From Bordetella genomosp. 8 (GTDB lineage: Bacteria; Pseudomonadota; Gammaproteobacteria; Burkholderiales; Burkholderiaceae_B): 64,000 nucleotides of DNA. Position numbers and translations under genes: made by a program. A model generated the notes under the pieces. That model saw only the letters and a program-made list of their open reading frames with translations. It searched no databases and was not told where the DNA came from. Numbering within the stretch: position 1 is the stretch's first letter; every line of letters starts with the position of its first letter. Location of the stretch: NCBI RefSeq assembly GCF_002119685.1, contig NZ_CP021108.1:806001-870000 (forward strand), written 5' to 3'. This document shows, in pieces, positions 17,221 through 26,702 of the stretch.

Positions 17221-17867
17221 CGATGGAGAATCCGCCCCGCGCCGGGGCGATGCCGGGCAGCTTCTGGACGTTTTCCCTGGCCGTGTATGCGCGCCCCGGC
17301 GTGCCGGAGGCCTGCCTGGCGCTGCAGGATGGCTATGGCCTGGACGTCAACGTGCTGTTGTTCGCGCTGTACGCGGCGCAGCACGGGGCGGCGCTGGACA
17401 CCGATGCCTTCGAGGATCTGGACGGCGCCGTCGCCAACTGGCGGCGGCAGGTGGTGGCGCCGTTGCGCGCCATACGCCGCCACGTCAAGACGACGCTGGG
17501 CGATGGGGGCGGCGCCACGCGGGCCGGCAAGACGCCGACGCCCGCGTCCGTGGAGCAGGAAACCTACGAGGCCATCAAGCGCGCGGAGCTGTCGGCGGAA
17601 CGCGCGCAGCAATGCAATATGGAGCAGTGGCTGGCCGCGCGGCCGGGCACCGCGGCGCCGGTCCAGGCCGATGCGGGCGACGGCTTCGCGTCGGATGCGC
17701 GGGTTGCGCTGGATTCGTCGGACGCCTTGGATGCGGCCACGATCGACACCCTGGGCGCGGCGAATCTGGATGCGTACCTCGCGCACATGCAATGCCCGTG
17801 CGATGCGAACGCCCAGGCTTTTGTCCAGGTCCTGCTGGCCGCGGTCTCGGCGCCGAGGTCCGAATAG
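17217..17867 (+). CDS. TIGR02444 family protein
   Basis: 216 residues. The N-terminus GSFWTFSLAVYARPGVPEACLALQDGYGLDVNVLLFALYAA matches the proteobacterial TIGR02444/DUF2390 family, whose function is unknown. The remainder is longer and more variable than in most members, with low-complexity alanine and aspartate stretches. The start overlaps the iclR stop (ATGA at 17217-17220), which implies translational coupling to the regulator, although the family is not known to be linked to IclR. Confidence 0.75.
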   Translation: MTMENPPRAGAMPGSFWTFSLAVYARPGVPEACLALQDGYGLDVNVLLFALYAAQHGAALDTDAFEDLDGAVANWRRQVVAPLRAIRRHVKTTLGDGGGATRAGKTPTPASVEQETYEAIKRAELSAERAQQCNMEQWLAARPGTAAPVQADAGDGFASDARVALDSSDALDAATIDTLGAANLDAYLAHMQCPCDANAQAFVQVLLAAVSAPRSE

Positions 17868-17870
17868 CTT

Positions 17871-18635
17871 TTACGCTTGCGGCGGTTGGCCGTTCGACGC
17901 GGTCAGGCCGCCGTCCACCGGCAGGTTGACGCCGGTCACGAAGACAGCGTCCTCGCTGGCCAGGAAGGCGATGACGGAAGCGATTTCCTCGGGCTCCGCG
18001 CCACGGCCCAGCGGTATGCGTTCCGCGAATTTCTCCATCAGCGCCTGGTTGGCGTACATGTCCTCGGTAAGGTCCGTGCGGGTCAGGCTGGGACATACCG
18101 CGTTGACGCGGACGCCGTCGCGGCCATGGTCCATCGCCAGCGAGCGCGTGAAGTTGGTGACCGCGCCCTTCGCCGCGTTGTAGAAGCTCATGCGCCAATC
18201 GCCGCCCAGTCCCGATACGGACGAGACGTTGACGATGCACCCGCGTGTCTTGATCAGCTCCGGCATGGCGGCGCGGCAGCCGTAAAAGACGCCGTCCAGG
18301 TCGGTGGCGATGACCTTGTGCCAGTCGTCCGGGGACGCCTCGGTGATCGTGCCTTCGACGGCGGTGCCGGCGTTGTTCACCATGACGTCCAGGCGCCCGT
18401 AGCGTTGGACGGCGGCCCGGACCATGGATTCGACTTCGCGCAACACCGATACGTCGGCGGTATGGATGAGTATCTTCGACTCGTCCAACCCGGCGGCGGC
18501 GCGCTCGAGCTTGGACGCCGTGCGGCCGGCGAATACCACGCTGGCGCCCTCCTGGGCGAAGCGCCGGGCGGTGGCGGCGCCGATGCCGGATCCGGCGCCT
18601 GTGACGATGACGACCTTCCCTTCGAAACGGTTCAT
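17871..18635 (-). CDS. SDR-family oxidoreductase
   Basis: 254 residues from ATG 18635, which has an AGGAG-type site eight bases upstream. It is a classical short-chain dehydrogenase: cofactor motif VTGAGSGIGAATA near residue 11, VNNAG around 85, and the catalytic YNAAK with a preceding serine in VNVSSVSG. The acidic residue pattern after strand 2 (AGRTASK) suggests NADP(H) preference, weakly. The gene lies tail to tail with the TIGR02444 gene with only 3 bp between stop codons. The substrate is unknown. Confidence 0.88.
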   Translation of the reverse strand: MNRFEGKVVIVTGAGSGIGAATARRFAQEGASVVFAGRTASKLERAAAGLDESKILIHTADVSVLREVESMVRAAVQRYGRLDVMVNNAGTAVEGTITEASPDDWHKVIATDLDGVFYGCRAAMPELIKTRGCIVNVSSVSGLGGDWRMSFYNAAKGAVTNFTRSLAMDHGRDGVRVNAVCPSLTRTDLTEDMYANQALMEKFAERIPLGRGAEPEEIASVIAFLASEDAVFVTGVNLPVDGGLTASNGQPPQA

Positions 18636-18870
18636 GGCAATCTCCTGTGCGACTCGTGAACGCGGCCTCGTTGCAAGCGCCATACCGTGCGGGGTGGCCG
18701 GCGACGCGCGCCGTCCATCGGGACCGTTCAGGAAACCGGCAAGCTTTTATGGCTACAATCCGCGGCGACGCGAGGCCGCCGCAATGGCGCTTTGTCGACA
18801 ATCGTCCCCGCGCGTTCATTTCCCCTATAGCCGGTAAAACGAGCCGGAAAACGGCCTCTGCCCCACCGCC

Positions 18871-20136
18871 ATGTCTTCTTCCTCCGCCTTGCCCACGCCT
18901 GTGTTGCCGCCGCGACGCGAGCGCACCTTGCTCTGGCTGCTTGCGCTGACCCAGTTCACCATCGTGGTCGACTTCATGGTGATGATGCCGCTGGGGCCGC
19001 AGATCATGCAGGCCTTCACCATCAGTCCGGCGGCCTTCGCCGCCGCAGTGTCGGCCTATTCCTGGTGCGCCGGCATTTCCGGCCTGCTGGCGGCCACGTA
19101 CATCGATCGATTCGACCGGCGCAAGATGCTGCTGGTGGTGTATGCCCTGTTCGCGCTGTCCAATCTGGTCTGCGCCATGGCCACCAACTACCACGCCCTG
19201 CTGCTGTCGCGCGCGTTCGCGGGCCTGACGGGCGGCGTGCTGGGTTCGCTGGTGCTGGCGATCATAGGCGACGTCATCCCGCCGCAGCGGCGCGGCGCCG
19301 CGATGGGCGTGGTGATGACGTCGTTCTCGCTGGCGGCCGTGGCGGGCGTGCCGCTGGGTGTGGTGCTGGGCGCGCATTACGGCTGGAGTTCGCCGTTCTT
19401 CGAGCTGGTCCTGCTGTCGGCGGTGATCTGGGCGGGCGCCTGGAAGGTGGTGCCCACGCTGACCGCGCACATCCGGATTCCGCCGGTGCCGCTGTCGCGG
19501 ACGCTGCCTGACCTGTGGTCCTTGATGCGCGAGCCGTCACACCTGCGCGGCTTTGGCCTGACGGCCATCGTGATGGGCGCGCACATGGTGATCGTGCCGT
19601 TCATCTCGCCCTTCCTGGTCGGCAACCTGGGCGTGGAGCCCGAAAATATCTCGCTGATCTACATGGCCGGCGGCGCCGCCACCTTCTTTACGTCGCGCGC
19701 CGTGGGACGCCTGGCGGACCGCTACGGCAAGCGCCAGGTCTTTCGCGCGGCGGCGCTTGCTTCGTTGCTGCCAGCGCTGTTCATTACACACCTGCCGCAG
19801 CTGCCGCTGTGGGCCTTGATCGTATTCTTCCCGTTCTTCCTGGTCACGGCGAATGCGCGCATGATTCCCGTGCAGGCGCTGCTGACGACGGTGCCGGAAG
19901 CACACCGGCGTGGCGCTTTCATGAGCGTGAACTCGGCCGTCCAGCAGATCGCGACCGGCACGGGCGCCTGGATAGGCGGCCTGATGCTGACGACGTCTTC
20001 CGGCGGGCAGATTTCCGGCTACGGCGTCAATGGCTGGCTCTGCTGCGCCTGCATCGTTTTCTCGATGTGGTGGGTGTCGAAGGTCCGGCCCTACGCCTAC
20101 GACGCCAGGACGGCGGAAGCGGTGCGCGCGACCTAG
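18871..20136 (+). CDS. MFS transporter (drug/sugar efflux type)
   Basis: 421 residues with about twelve membrane helices. The first helices read TLLWLLALTQFTIVVDFMVMMPLGPQIM, which is typical of DHA1-type efflux carriers. The loop 2-3 motif appears in a diverged form as YIDRFDRRKM, and a second copy after helix 8 is GRLADRYGKRQVFR. Export of a small molecule is likely; the substrate is unknown. It is divergent from the SDR gene (235 bp between starts, no clear operator seen). Confidence 0.85.
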   Translation: MSSSSALPTPVLPPRRERTLLWLLALTQFTIVVDFMVMMPLGPQIMQAFTISPAAFAAAVSAYSWCAGISGLLAATYIDRFDRRKMLLVVYALFALSNLVCAMATNYHALLLSRAFAGLTGGVLGSLVLAIIGDVIPPQRRGAAMGVVMTSFSLAAVAGVPLGVVLGAHYGWSSPFFELVLLSAVIWAGAWKVVPTLTAHIRIPPVPLSRTLPDLWSLMREPSHLRGFGLTAIVMGAHMVIVPFISPFLVGNLGVEPENISLIYMAGGAATFFTSRAVGRLADRYGKRQVFRAAALASLLPALFITHLPQLPLWALIVFFPFFLVTANARMIPVQALLTTVPEAHRRGAFMSVNSAVQQIATGTGAWIGGLMLTTSSGGQISGYGVNGWLCCACIVFSMWWVSKVRPYAYDARTAEAVRAT

Positions 20137-20182
20137 GCGCTCCGGATCCGCGTTTGCCCGCGGCCATTGCCGGCATGCGGTG

Positions 20183-20197
20183 CGCCCCGTCGGGGCG
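20183..20197. terminator. GC hairpin after the MFS gene
   Basis: CGCCCC, GTC, GGGGCG is a perfect 6-bp stem with a 3-base loop, 47 bp beyond the MFS stop. It lacks a T-tract, so it may be a weak or factor-assisted terminator. Confidence 0.35.
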
Positions 20198-20260
20198 GCC
20201 GCCATCGATCGGGATCATTATGTGCTTGAGGCAGGGCAACGGTGATTCGGGATATGCAAC

Positions 20261-20809
20261 ATGCGTACGATCGCGCGACTTCTGATCGTTGTCTTGCTGG
20301 CCGTGGCGGCCTGGTGGGCCTGGCCGCGCCTGCCGGACGCCTGGCGGGCCCCATGGCATATGGCGCGGCTCGCCTTGCAGGAGGCGCCCACGGCCTTGCC
20401 CGTGCCGGTGCACGGCGTGACGCCCCGCCAACTGGCGGATACCTGGAACGCGGCCCGGTCGGAAGGCCGCAAGCACCAGGGGATAGATATCTTCGCGCGC
20501 CGTGGCACGCCGGTGCTGTCCACCACCGAAGGCGTGGTCACCCAGGTGGGCACCAACCGCCTGGGCGGCAAGGTCGTGTGGGTCATGGGCCCCGGTCACC
20601 AGATGCACTACTACGCACACCTGGAAGACTACGCCCACGTGCAATGGGGCAGCCATGTGATGCCGGGCGACGTGCTGGGCTACGTCGGCAATACCGGCAA
20701 CGCGCAGGGCACGCCGCCGCACCTGCATTACGGCATCTACCCGCCGGACGGCGCCATCAACCCGTTTCCGCTCCTTACCGCCGGATCAGATCGACATATC
20801 GATGGCTGA
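20261..20809 (+). CDS. M23 (LytM) family metallopeptidase
   Basis: 182 residues: an N-terminal membrane anchor or uncleaved signal (IARLLIVVLLAVAAWWAW) followed by a LytM-type domain. The zinc ligands are visible as the H-x3-D of HQGIDIFA and the H-x-H of PPHLHYGI near the C-terminus. Intact ligands argue for an active peptidoglycan endopeptidase in the periplasm. The gene is single; its 3' end overlaps the convergent binding-protein gene by 24 bp. Confidence 0.88.
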   Translation: MRTIARLLIVVLLAVAAWWAWPRLPDAWRAPWHMARLALQEAPTALPVPVHGVTPRQLADTWNAARSEGRKHQGIDIFARRGTPVLSTTEGVVTQVGTNRLGGKVVWVMGPGHQMHYYAHLEDYAHVQWGSHVMPGDVLGYVGNTGNAQGTPPHLHYGIYPPDGAINPFPLLTAGSDRHIDG

Positions 20810-22381
20810 CGTCCGTTCGTCGGCGCGAGGATCGTGGTGGACGCCCTTGCGGACCGCCCACACCGGGTTCACCTGGTACAGCGGAATGATGGCCAGGTCG
20901 TCGACGGCGATCTTGACCGCTTCCTGCATCTGCTTTTCACGCGATTTGTCGTCCATCGTTGCCAGGGCCTGCGCGGTCATGGCGTCCAGCTTGGGATTGC
21001 TGTAGCGTCCCTCGTTCGCCACGCCCCAGCCTGTCGCGGCGTTGTAGGTGCCGACGACATTCATCAGCCCTGTCGATGCGTCGCCCGCGGAATTGCCCCA
21101 GCCGATCAGATGGATGGCGAACTCCTGCTTGCGGGCGCGTTGCGCGAACACGGCATAGGGCATGGTCGCCACTTCGACGCCCAGCCCGGCGCGTGACCAC
21201 ATCTGCCCGATCGCCTGCGCCACGCGCGAGTCGTTCGGATAGCGATCGTTCGTGCTGTGCAGGGTGATGCGAAAACCTTTCGGGAAGCCCGCTTCGGCCA
21301 TCAGGCGGCGGGCTTCCTGCACATCGACCTGCGGTACCGGGATTTGCGGATTGTAGGAATAGGCGCCCGGCGGTATCCATTGGCCGTTGGCCGCGGCGCC
21401 GCCGTTCATCAGGCGGTCGACCAGCAGTTTACGGTCGATGGCCAGCGACAGCGCCTGCCGCACCCGCAGGTCGCGTAGCGGATTGTGCGGCAGCGGGGTG
21501 CCGTCCGCGGCCTTGATGAAGGCCATATCGTCGTCGCGCGAGACGTTGGGGAACAGGAAAATGGAACGCATGCCCGCGATCTGGTCGACCGTGACGTTCG
21601 CCGCCGACTTCAGGTGCGCGATGTCGGCCGTGGGGATCTGATCGGCCATATCGATGTCGCCCGCCAGCAGGGCGGCGATGCGCGTGCTGTCATTCGCGAT
21701 GGTGCGCAGCCGTGCCCGCGCCCAGGCCGGCTTGGCGCCCCAGTAATCGTCGTTGCGGATGAAGCCGGCTTCCTCGTTCTGGCGGAAGTATTCGTAGCGG
21801 TAGGGGCCGGTGCCGATGGCGGCCTTGCCGCTGTTGTAGTCTTCGCTGGTGGCGCTTTCCCCCACGTGTCGCGAGACGATATACACCGTGCCCACCCCGC
21901 GCGGCAGGTTGGCATAAGGCTTTGCCGTGTGCAGCCGCACGGTCAAGGGATCGATGATCTCGACCTGGGTGATGGCGTTGATGTAGCTGGCGAAGCCGCC
22001 GGGCACGTCGCGCAGCTTGATCACCCGATCGATGGTGTAGGCCACGTCTTCAGCCGTGAAGGGCTTGCCGTCGTGCCAACGCACGTTCGGCCGCAGCTTG
22101 AATTCCCATACCGTGTCCGAAACGAGCCGCCAGGATTGCGCCAGGCCGCGCGCGGCCGGCTTGGAGCTCTGGTCGCGTTCGACCAGCTTTTCGTAGATGT
22201 GCGACGCGTAGTCGATGTTCGGCTGGGTGTTCGCATAATGCGGGTCTGCCGATGTCGCGGCGGACCGCGTGCCTATGATCAGCGTGTCCTTGCGCGCCTG
22301 CGCGGATGCCGGAGCGGCCGCGCCCAGCGTGGCGATGGCGCCCGCGGCGCCCAGAAGAAAATCACGTCGGTTCATCGTCAT
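20786..22381 (-). CDS. ABC transporter substrate-binding protein, family 5 (DppA/OppA-like)
   Basis: 531 residues. The N-terminus MTMNRRDFLLGAAGAIATLG is a Tat signal with an alanine-rich cleavage region. The mature protein has the family 5 hallmark (YEKLVERDQSSKPAARGLAQSWRLVSDTVWEFKLRPNVRWHDGKPF), known from dipeptide, oligopeptide, nickel and glutathione receptors. Cognate permease and ATPase genes are not next to it, so it is an orphan receptor or uses a distant transporter. It lies 50 bp downstream of a CocE-type hydrolase gene in the same direction, which suggests peptide-like or ester substrates. Confidence 0.9.
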   Translation of the reverse strand: MTMNRRDFLLGAAGAIATLGAAAPASAQARKDTLIIGTRSAATSADPHYANTQPNIDYASHIYEKLVERDQSSKPAARGLAQSWRLVSDTVWEFKLRPNVRWHDGKPFTAEDVAYTIDRVIKLRDVPGGFASYINAITQVEIIDPLTVRLHTAKPYANLPRGVGTVYIVSRHVGESATSEDYNSGKAAIGTGPYRYEYFRQNEEAGFIRNDDYWGAKPAWARARLRTIANDSTRIAALLAGDIDMADQIPTADIAHLKSAANVTVDQIAGMRSIFLFPNVSRDDDMAFIKAADGTPLPHNPLRDLRVRQALSLAIDRKLLVDRLMNGGAAANGQWIPPGAYSYNPQIPVPQVDVQEARRLMAEAGFPKGFRITLHSTNDRYPNDSRVAQAIGQMWSRAGLGVEVATMPYAVFAQRARKQEFAIHLIGWGNSAGDASTGLMNVVGTYNAATGWGVANEGRYSNPKLDAMTAQALATMDDKSREKQMQEAVKIAVDDLAIIPLYQVNPVWAVRKGVHHDPRADERTSAIDMSI

Positions 22382-22416
22382 TGCCTGCTTCCCCTTGCTT
22401 ATGCTGATGCTCGATT

Positions 22417-22444
22417 CTTATGCGTAATTGCTTATGCGTAATTG
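22417..22444. repeat. Exact 14-bp tandem duplication at a stop codon
   Basis: CTTATGCGTAATTG occurs twice head to tail (22417-22430 and 22431-22444). The stop codon of the CocE-type hydrolase gene lies in the second copy, so the duplication has repeated the last few codons beyond the stop. Confidence 0.8.
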
Positions 22445-24408
22445 CGCGGCAGGCTTTCCATCCAGCTTTTCTGGAAATGCAGCCGGTCTTCGACGCGTAT
22501 GGACACCTGCACCGCGTGCGTGAACTCCGTTGCCGTGCTGCTCGTCTGGCAGCTGGCCTGCACGTCTATGGCCATGTGCGGATGCGGCGCCCGGTAGCGG
22601 ACCTCGGAAATGATGGACGCGCAGGCCGGGTTCCGGTTCGATACCGTGTAGTCCGAACGCCGGGTCGTGCCGTTGTCCGCGGCGCCCAGCGTGCAGACCA
22701 CGGTGTCGGCGGCCAGGTCATGGGTCAGCGTGTAGGTGGCCTTGGGCACTTCCGCGGCCGAGGGCAGGGGATGCGGCGATGCCTGGAAGGCCGGCGCCGG
22801 CAGGCCATCGCCATTCGCCGCCATGATGGGCAGTTCGATGCGCGATGGGTGCGCCGTCCCGCAGTGGATGGTGTTCCGTGCATGCATGCCCGTGGGCCAG
22901 GCATTCTGGAAATCGGCGCTGGATACGGCAATGCGCAGGCGATGGGACGGCGCGATCTCGTAGGCCAGGTCACGCAATTTCAGGCGCAGCTCGTAGACCT
23001 TGCCAGGTTCCAGCGGGGTGGGCCTGTCGTGGCTTTCCCGGTGCGTCGCCAGGCAGCCCCCGTGGCTGATCAGCCGCGAGGTCCCGTCGGGCGCGACGTC
23101 GCAGATCCTGACGTTGAAGTAGGCGACTTCAGCTGAGGACGACACATGCAGCACCGCTTCCGGCTGCCCCAGGATGGACATCGTCCGGTCCAGGGGCATC
23201 GTGGTGAAGCAGGCGGAATACGCATCGTCGACGCGCTGGTCGGTAGGCATGCCCCATGGCGATGTGCTGCCCAGGCCGATGCGCCCGCTGGCCATGCCGA
23301 CGGTGGGGCGGTAGTCGTAGCCGACCTCGCCGTCCGCCGGCGGCTGATGCGCGAGCTTGCCGGCGGCCGACGGCCCCGGTTCCAGGTACAGCGTTTCGGC
23401 TCGCGACGCGGCTGGCGGCCATTGCGTGTCGGCGTGCCAGTGTCCGGGTTCGTTCAGCGTCAGCAGCGTGGGCTGTTGCCATTGGCGCACGAACACCGTG
23501 ACCGGCGGTTCGTCCATGATGCCGTTGTCGATGCCCTTGAGCCAGTAATCGAACCATCGCAGGTATTCGACCCGGGTGTCGATGCGCGGGCCGGGCAATG
23601 CGAATTTTTCTTCGGGGTAGTAATGGCCCCACGGTCCGATCACCACCTTCTTCGGACCTTTCAGCTGGCGGAATGCGTCCAGCTCGGCGTTCGCGTACCA
23701 GTCGGCCCAGCCCTCGATCAGGTAGACCGCGCAACCGACCTTGTCGAAGTTGTTCCTGATGCTCTTGCCGCGCCAATATTCGCCATCGGTGTCGTGGCGG
23801 AATATCTCCAGGCTCCATGGCGAACTGCCTTCCAGGCGTTCGTTCCAGATGCGGGACCAGTTGGCGCCGACCAGCGCAGGATCGGGTGGCGCGAAGTTGT
23901 AGGCGCTCATGTTGGGCGCGAAGAATTCGAAACGCCATGGCCGCCGGCAGCCGCCCGGATAGGCGGTGTCCTCGTACATGTCGTTGCTGCCGGATCGTAC
24001 GATGATGGCCTTGAGATGCGGCGGCGCCTTGCCCGCGACCTGCCATTGCACCGTCGCGCCATAGGACTTGCCGATCATGCCTACCGCACCGCTGCACCAG
24101 GGCTGCCGCGCGGCCCATTCGACCATGTCGTAGCCGTCCTGCTGCTCGTCGTCCGAGTAGGCGTCCGAACTGGCGCCGGACGAACTGCCGGTGCCGCGAA
24201 CGTCGAACTGCACCACCACATAGCCGTGTTGCGCCAGGTATGGCACCGCGGGTGGAAAGCTGGGCTGGGCGTGGTCCAGGCGGCGGTATGGGTTGTATTC
24301 GATGATCGCGGGGAAGCGGCCTTCGGCCGCCGGCCGCGTGATCCTGACATTCAGCTCGACGCCGTCGCGCATCGGTACGCGCAGGCCCTTGATGATGTCG
24401 ACCGCCAT
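22432..24408 (-). CDS. CocE/NonD-family serine hydrolase
   Basis: 658 residues of the X-Pro dipeptidyl-peptidase/cocaine-esterase family. The start ATG 24408 has AGGGGAG upstream. The N-terminal IIKGLRVPMRDGVELNVRI and VVQFDVRGTGSSSG (oxyanion region) are characteristic, and the nucleophile is S115 in GMIGKSYGAT. A C-terminal jelly-roll domain (PepX_C) begins near residue 350. There is no signal peptide, so it is cytoplasmic. It would cleave an ester or amide of a compound imported by a nearby receptor; a peptide-type and a Bug-type receptor flank it. The actual substrate is unknown. Confidence 0.87.
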   Translation of the reverse strand: MAVDIIKGLRVPMRDGVELNVRITRPAAEGRFPAIIEYNPYRRLDHAQPSFPPAVPYLAQHGYVVVQFDVRGTGSSSGASSDAYSDDEQQDGYDMVEWAARQPWCSGAVGMIGKSYGATVQWQVAGKAPPHLKAIIVRSGSNDMYEDTAYPGGCRRPWRFEFFAPNMSAYNFAPPDPALVGANWSRIWNERLEGSSPWSLEIFRHDTDGEYWRGKSIRNNFDKVGCAVYLIEGWADWYANAELDAFRQLKGPKKVVIGPWGHYYPEEKFALPGPRIDTRVEYLRWFDYWLKGIDNGIMDEPPVTVFVRQWQQPTLLTLNEPGHWHADTQWPPAASRAETLYLEPGPSAAGKLAHQPPADGEVGYDYRPTVGMASGRIGLGSTSPWGMPTDQRVDDAYSACFTTMPLDRTMSILGQPEAVLHVSSSAEVAYFNVRICDVAPDGTSRLISHGGCLATHRESHDRPTPLEPGKVYELRLKLRDLAYEIAPSHRLRIAVSSADFQNAWPTGMHARNTIHCGTAHPSRIELPIMAANGDGLPAPAFQASPHPLPSAAEVPKATYTLTHDLAADTVVCTLGAADNGTTRRSDYTVSNRNPACASIISEVRYRAPHPHMAIDVQASCQTSSTATEFTHAVQVSIRVEDRLHFQKSWMESLPRNYA

Positions 24409-24531
24409 GCCCGCTCCCCTGAGTCATCGTTATGTCGCAATATCGGCGTCCGACTTTAATGGAATTCGCCGGGTTGGCCGACAGCTCCCATTTATATCGA
24501 CATAAACGTGATCTATGGCGGGGGCGGGCTG

Positions 24532-25500
24532 CTACTCCACGGAGATGCCCACGCGCTGTATCACCGCGCGGTTTCTTTCCAATTCCTGTTTCATGAAGGG
24601 CGCGATCTGGGCCTGCTCCATGCGGATCGGCTGGACGCCCTGCTTTTGCATGGCGTTTTTCATGTCGGGATCGGCAAGCGCCGCTTCGATTTCCTTGCGC
24701 CTGGCGGCCACTTGATCGGCGGCCAGGCCGCCGGGACCGGCGATCGCGAGCCAGACGTCGACGTCGTATTTCGGCAGGCCGCTTTCACGCAGGGTCGGTA
24801 CCTGCGGCGCCATGTCGCTGCGGATCGGGCTGGTGACGGCCAGCGCCTTCAGCTTGCCCGCGGCGACCAGGGGAGCCACGGCCTGGGCCGCGACGAAGGC
24901 GATATCGAGGTTGCCACCGATCAGATCGTTGATGACCTGCGTGGATCCTTTGTATGGAATAGGGTTGGTGGTAATGCCGGCCTGTTCCTTGAAGACTTCG
25001 CTGGCCATGTGATAGGCGGTCCCTGTGACGACGCCTTCCGCCAGGGGCTTGGGCGCCGACCTGGACAGCTGGATGAGTTCGGCTGGCGTGCTGGCGGCAA
25101 GGTTGTTGTTGGCAACCAGCATGGCGGGCACGCTGCCTATCATCGCGATCGGCGTGAAGTCGCTGATGGGGTCGTACGGCAGATTCTTGTACAGCCAGGG
25201 ATTGATGGTGTGGTTGGAGCTGATCACGCCCAGCGTCAGCCCGTCCCTGGACGCGCGAGCGAGCTGGCGCGTGCCGATGGTGGTGCCCGCGCCAGCCACG
25301 TTTTCGACCACGATGGCGTGCCCGCTGGCCTTGCCCCAGGGCGCCGACATCGCGCGCGCCAATGCATCGGACGCCGACCCCGGCGGTGTCGGCACGATCA
25401 GCCGAATGGGAGCCGATGTGTCCGCCGCCAGCGCGCTGCCGTGCGCCAGCAGCATCATCAATCCGGCGATGATTCCGTGTATTGGGCGTGTACGCCACAT
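24532..25500 (-). CDS. Bug-family (TTT) periplasmic substrate-binding protein
   Basis: 322 residues with a signal peptide ending ALA-AD. The mature N-terminus APIRLIVPTPPGSASDALAR and the VVENVAGAGTTIGT segment are the standard Bug/TctC signatures; these receptors bind carboxylates and related small molecules. No TctA or TctB membrane subunit is near it. It is 123 bp downstream of the CocE hydrolase start but on the same strand, so it lies upstream of that gene in the transcript. This suggests uptake of the hydrolase's substrate. Confidence 0.92.
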   Translation of the reverse strand: MWRTRPIHGIIAGLMMLLAHGSALAADTSAPIRLIVPTPPGSASDALARAMSAPWGKASGHAIVVENVAGAGTTIGTRQLARASRDGLTLGVISSNHTINPWLYKNLPYDPISDFTPIAMIGSVPAMLVANNNLAASTPAELIQLSRSAPKPLAEGVVTGTAYHMASEVFKEQAGITTNPIPYKGSTQVINDLIGGNLDIAFVAAQAVAPLVAAGKLKALAVTSPIRSDMAPQVPTLRESGLPKYDVDVWLAIAGPGGLAADQVAARRKEIEAALADPDMKNAMQKQGVQPIRMEQAQIAPFMKQELERNRAVIQRVGISVE

Positions 25501-25556
25501 GTTGAGTACCCCTTGGATCGTTATGGACGGTGAAGATCCCGCGGGCTTATTGTTGG

Positions 25557-25577
25557 TTGCCGCTCATGGCGCGGCAA
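25557..25577. terminator. Hairpin between LysR and Bug genes
   Basis: TTGCCGC and GCGGCAA form a perfect 7-bp stem around TCATGGC in the 121-bp gap between the LysR stop and the Bug start. No T-tract follows on the minus strand; it may act as a weak terminator or an operator. Confidence 0.4.
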
Positions 25578-25621
25578 GCCACTATTGTTGAGGGGCATCG
25601 CAGTGGCGCTAATGCGGACCC

Positions 25622-26620
25622 TCAGGCATCCCATGCCGCCGCGATCCCCGCGCTGTCGAATAGCGCGTCGCGTTGCTGCGTGAACAAACCGGCTTCTCCA
25701 CGCAGCCACTCCAGGATGGTGGCCGTGTCGGGATGGGTCGGGCTGCCGATGAAACGATAGGCCCCCGGCAACCGCACCCGGTAGGGAAAGGGCACGACCA
25801 GCCGACCCTGCAGCAAATAGCCCAGTACCAGCGCCAGCCGGCCCATGGCGACGCCCTGGCCGCCCAACGCCGCCTGCATCGCGAGCAGCGAATGATTGAA
25901 CTGCGTGCCCTGGCGCAATGCCCCCGGCGGCAGGTCAACGCCCACCGCCGTCAGCCAGCTGGCCCATTCCTCGGTCGGCTCGGTGCCTTCCCAGGGATCG
26001 GCCGCATGCAGCAGATGCGCGCCCCCGAGATCGCCGGCTCCTTGCAAGTCGGGATGCGCCTGCATGAAGGCCGGTGTCGCCACCGGCACCAGCCATTCGT
26101 CGAACAGGATGACCGCCTTGGCGTCCTGGCTGTCGGGCGGCCCGAACCGTACCGCCGCGGCGATGTTGTCCTGGGCCATGCGGGAAGGATCGACGCGGTC
26201 GGATTCGCCGACGATGCGCAGGGCCAGGTGCGGATAGGCGCGGTAGAAGCTCCCCAGTCGCAAGGTCAGCCAGAACATCGCAAAAGACGGCGAGCAGCTG
26301 AAGTTCACCGGTTCGCCCATACGGGCGCCATGCAAGCGGTGCACGGCGGTCTCCAGGCCGCGGAAGGACTCGCGGGTGGCGGCGAACAGCTGTTCCCCTT
26401 CGGGCGTCAACGTCAGGCCGGTCTGCGTGCGCAGCAGCAGCACATGCCCCAGTCGGTCTTCCAGCTTCTTGACCTGCTGGCTCACGGCGCCCTGGGAGAC
26501 ATGCAGTTCGTTGGCCGCCCTGGTGAAGCTGCCGCAGCGCGCGGCGGCGTCGAAGCAACGCAGCCAGGCCAGTTCCGACGGCGATAGCGGGGGAGCGCCG
26601 CCAGGGTTCATTAGTTTCAT
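25622..26620 (-). CDS. LysR-family transcriptional regulator (GcvA-like)
   Basis: About 332 residues from ATG 26620 (ATG 26611 also possible). The helix-turn-helix is FDAAARCGSFTRAANELHVSQGAVSQQVKKLEDRLG, followed by a substrate-binding domain with FSCSPSFAMFWLTLRLGSF. The pattern LSPSELAWLRCFDAAARCGSF is typical of the GcvA-like subgroup. Two targets are plausible: the Bug/CocE/DppA genes downstream on the same strand, and the divergent M81 peptidase gene 82 bp away. Confidence 0.9.
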   Translation of the reverse strand: MKLMNPGGAPPLSPSELAWLRCFDAAARCGSFTRAANELHVSQGAVSQQVKKLEDRLGHVLLLRTQTGLTLTPEGEQLFAATRESFRGLETAVHRLHGARMGEPVNFSCSPSFAMFWLTLRLGSFYRAYPHLALRIVGESDRVDPSRMAQDNIAAAVRFGPPDSQDAKAVILFDEWLVPVATPAFMQAHPDLQGAGDLGGAHLLHAADPWEGTEPTEEWASWLTAVGVDLPPGALRQGTQFNHSLLAMQAALGGQGVAMGRLALVLGYLLQGRLVVPFPYRVRLPGAYRFIGSPTHPDTATILEWLRGEAGLFTQQRDALFDSAGIAAAWDA

Positions 26621-26702
26621 TGATGCGTGCCGCACTATTAAGCGCTTGTGATCGACGGTATGCGGGTCAAGAATCCCAACGACCGAAACGCAGGGGATAC
26701 GA

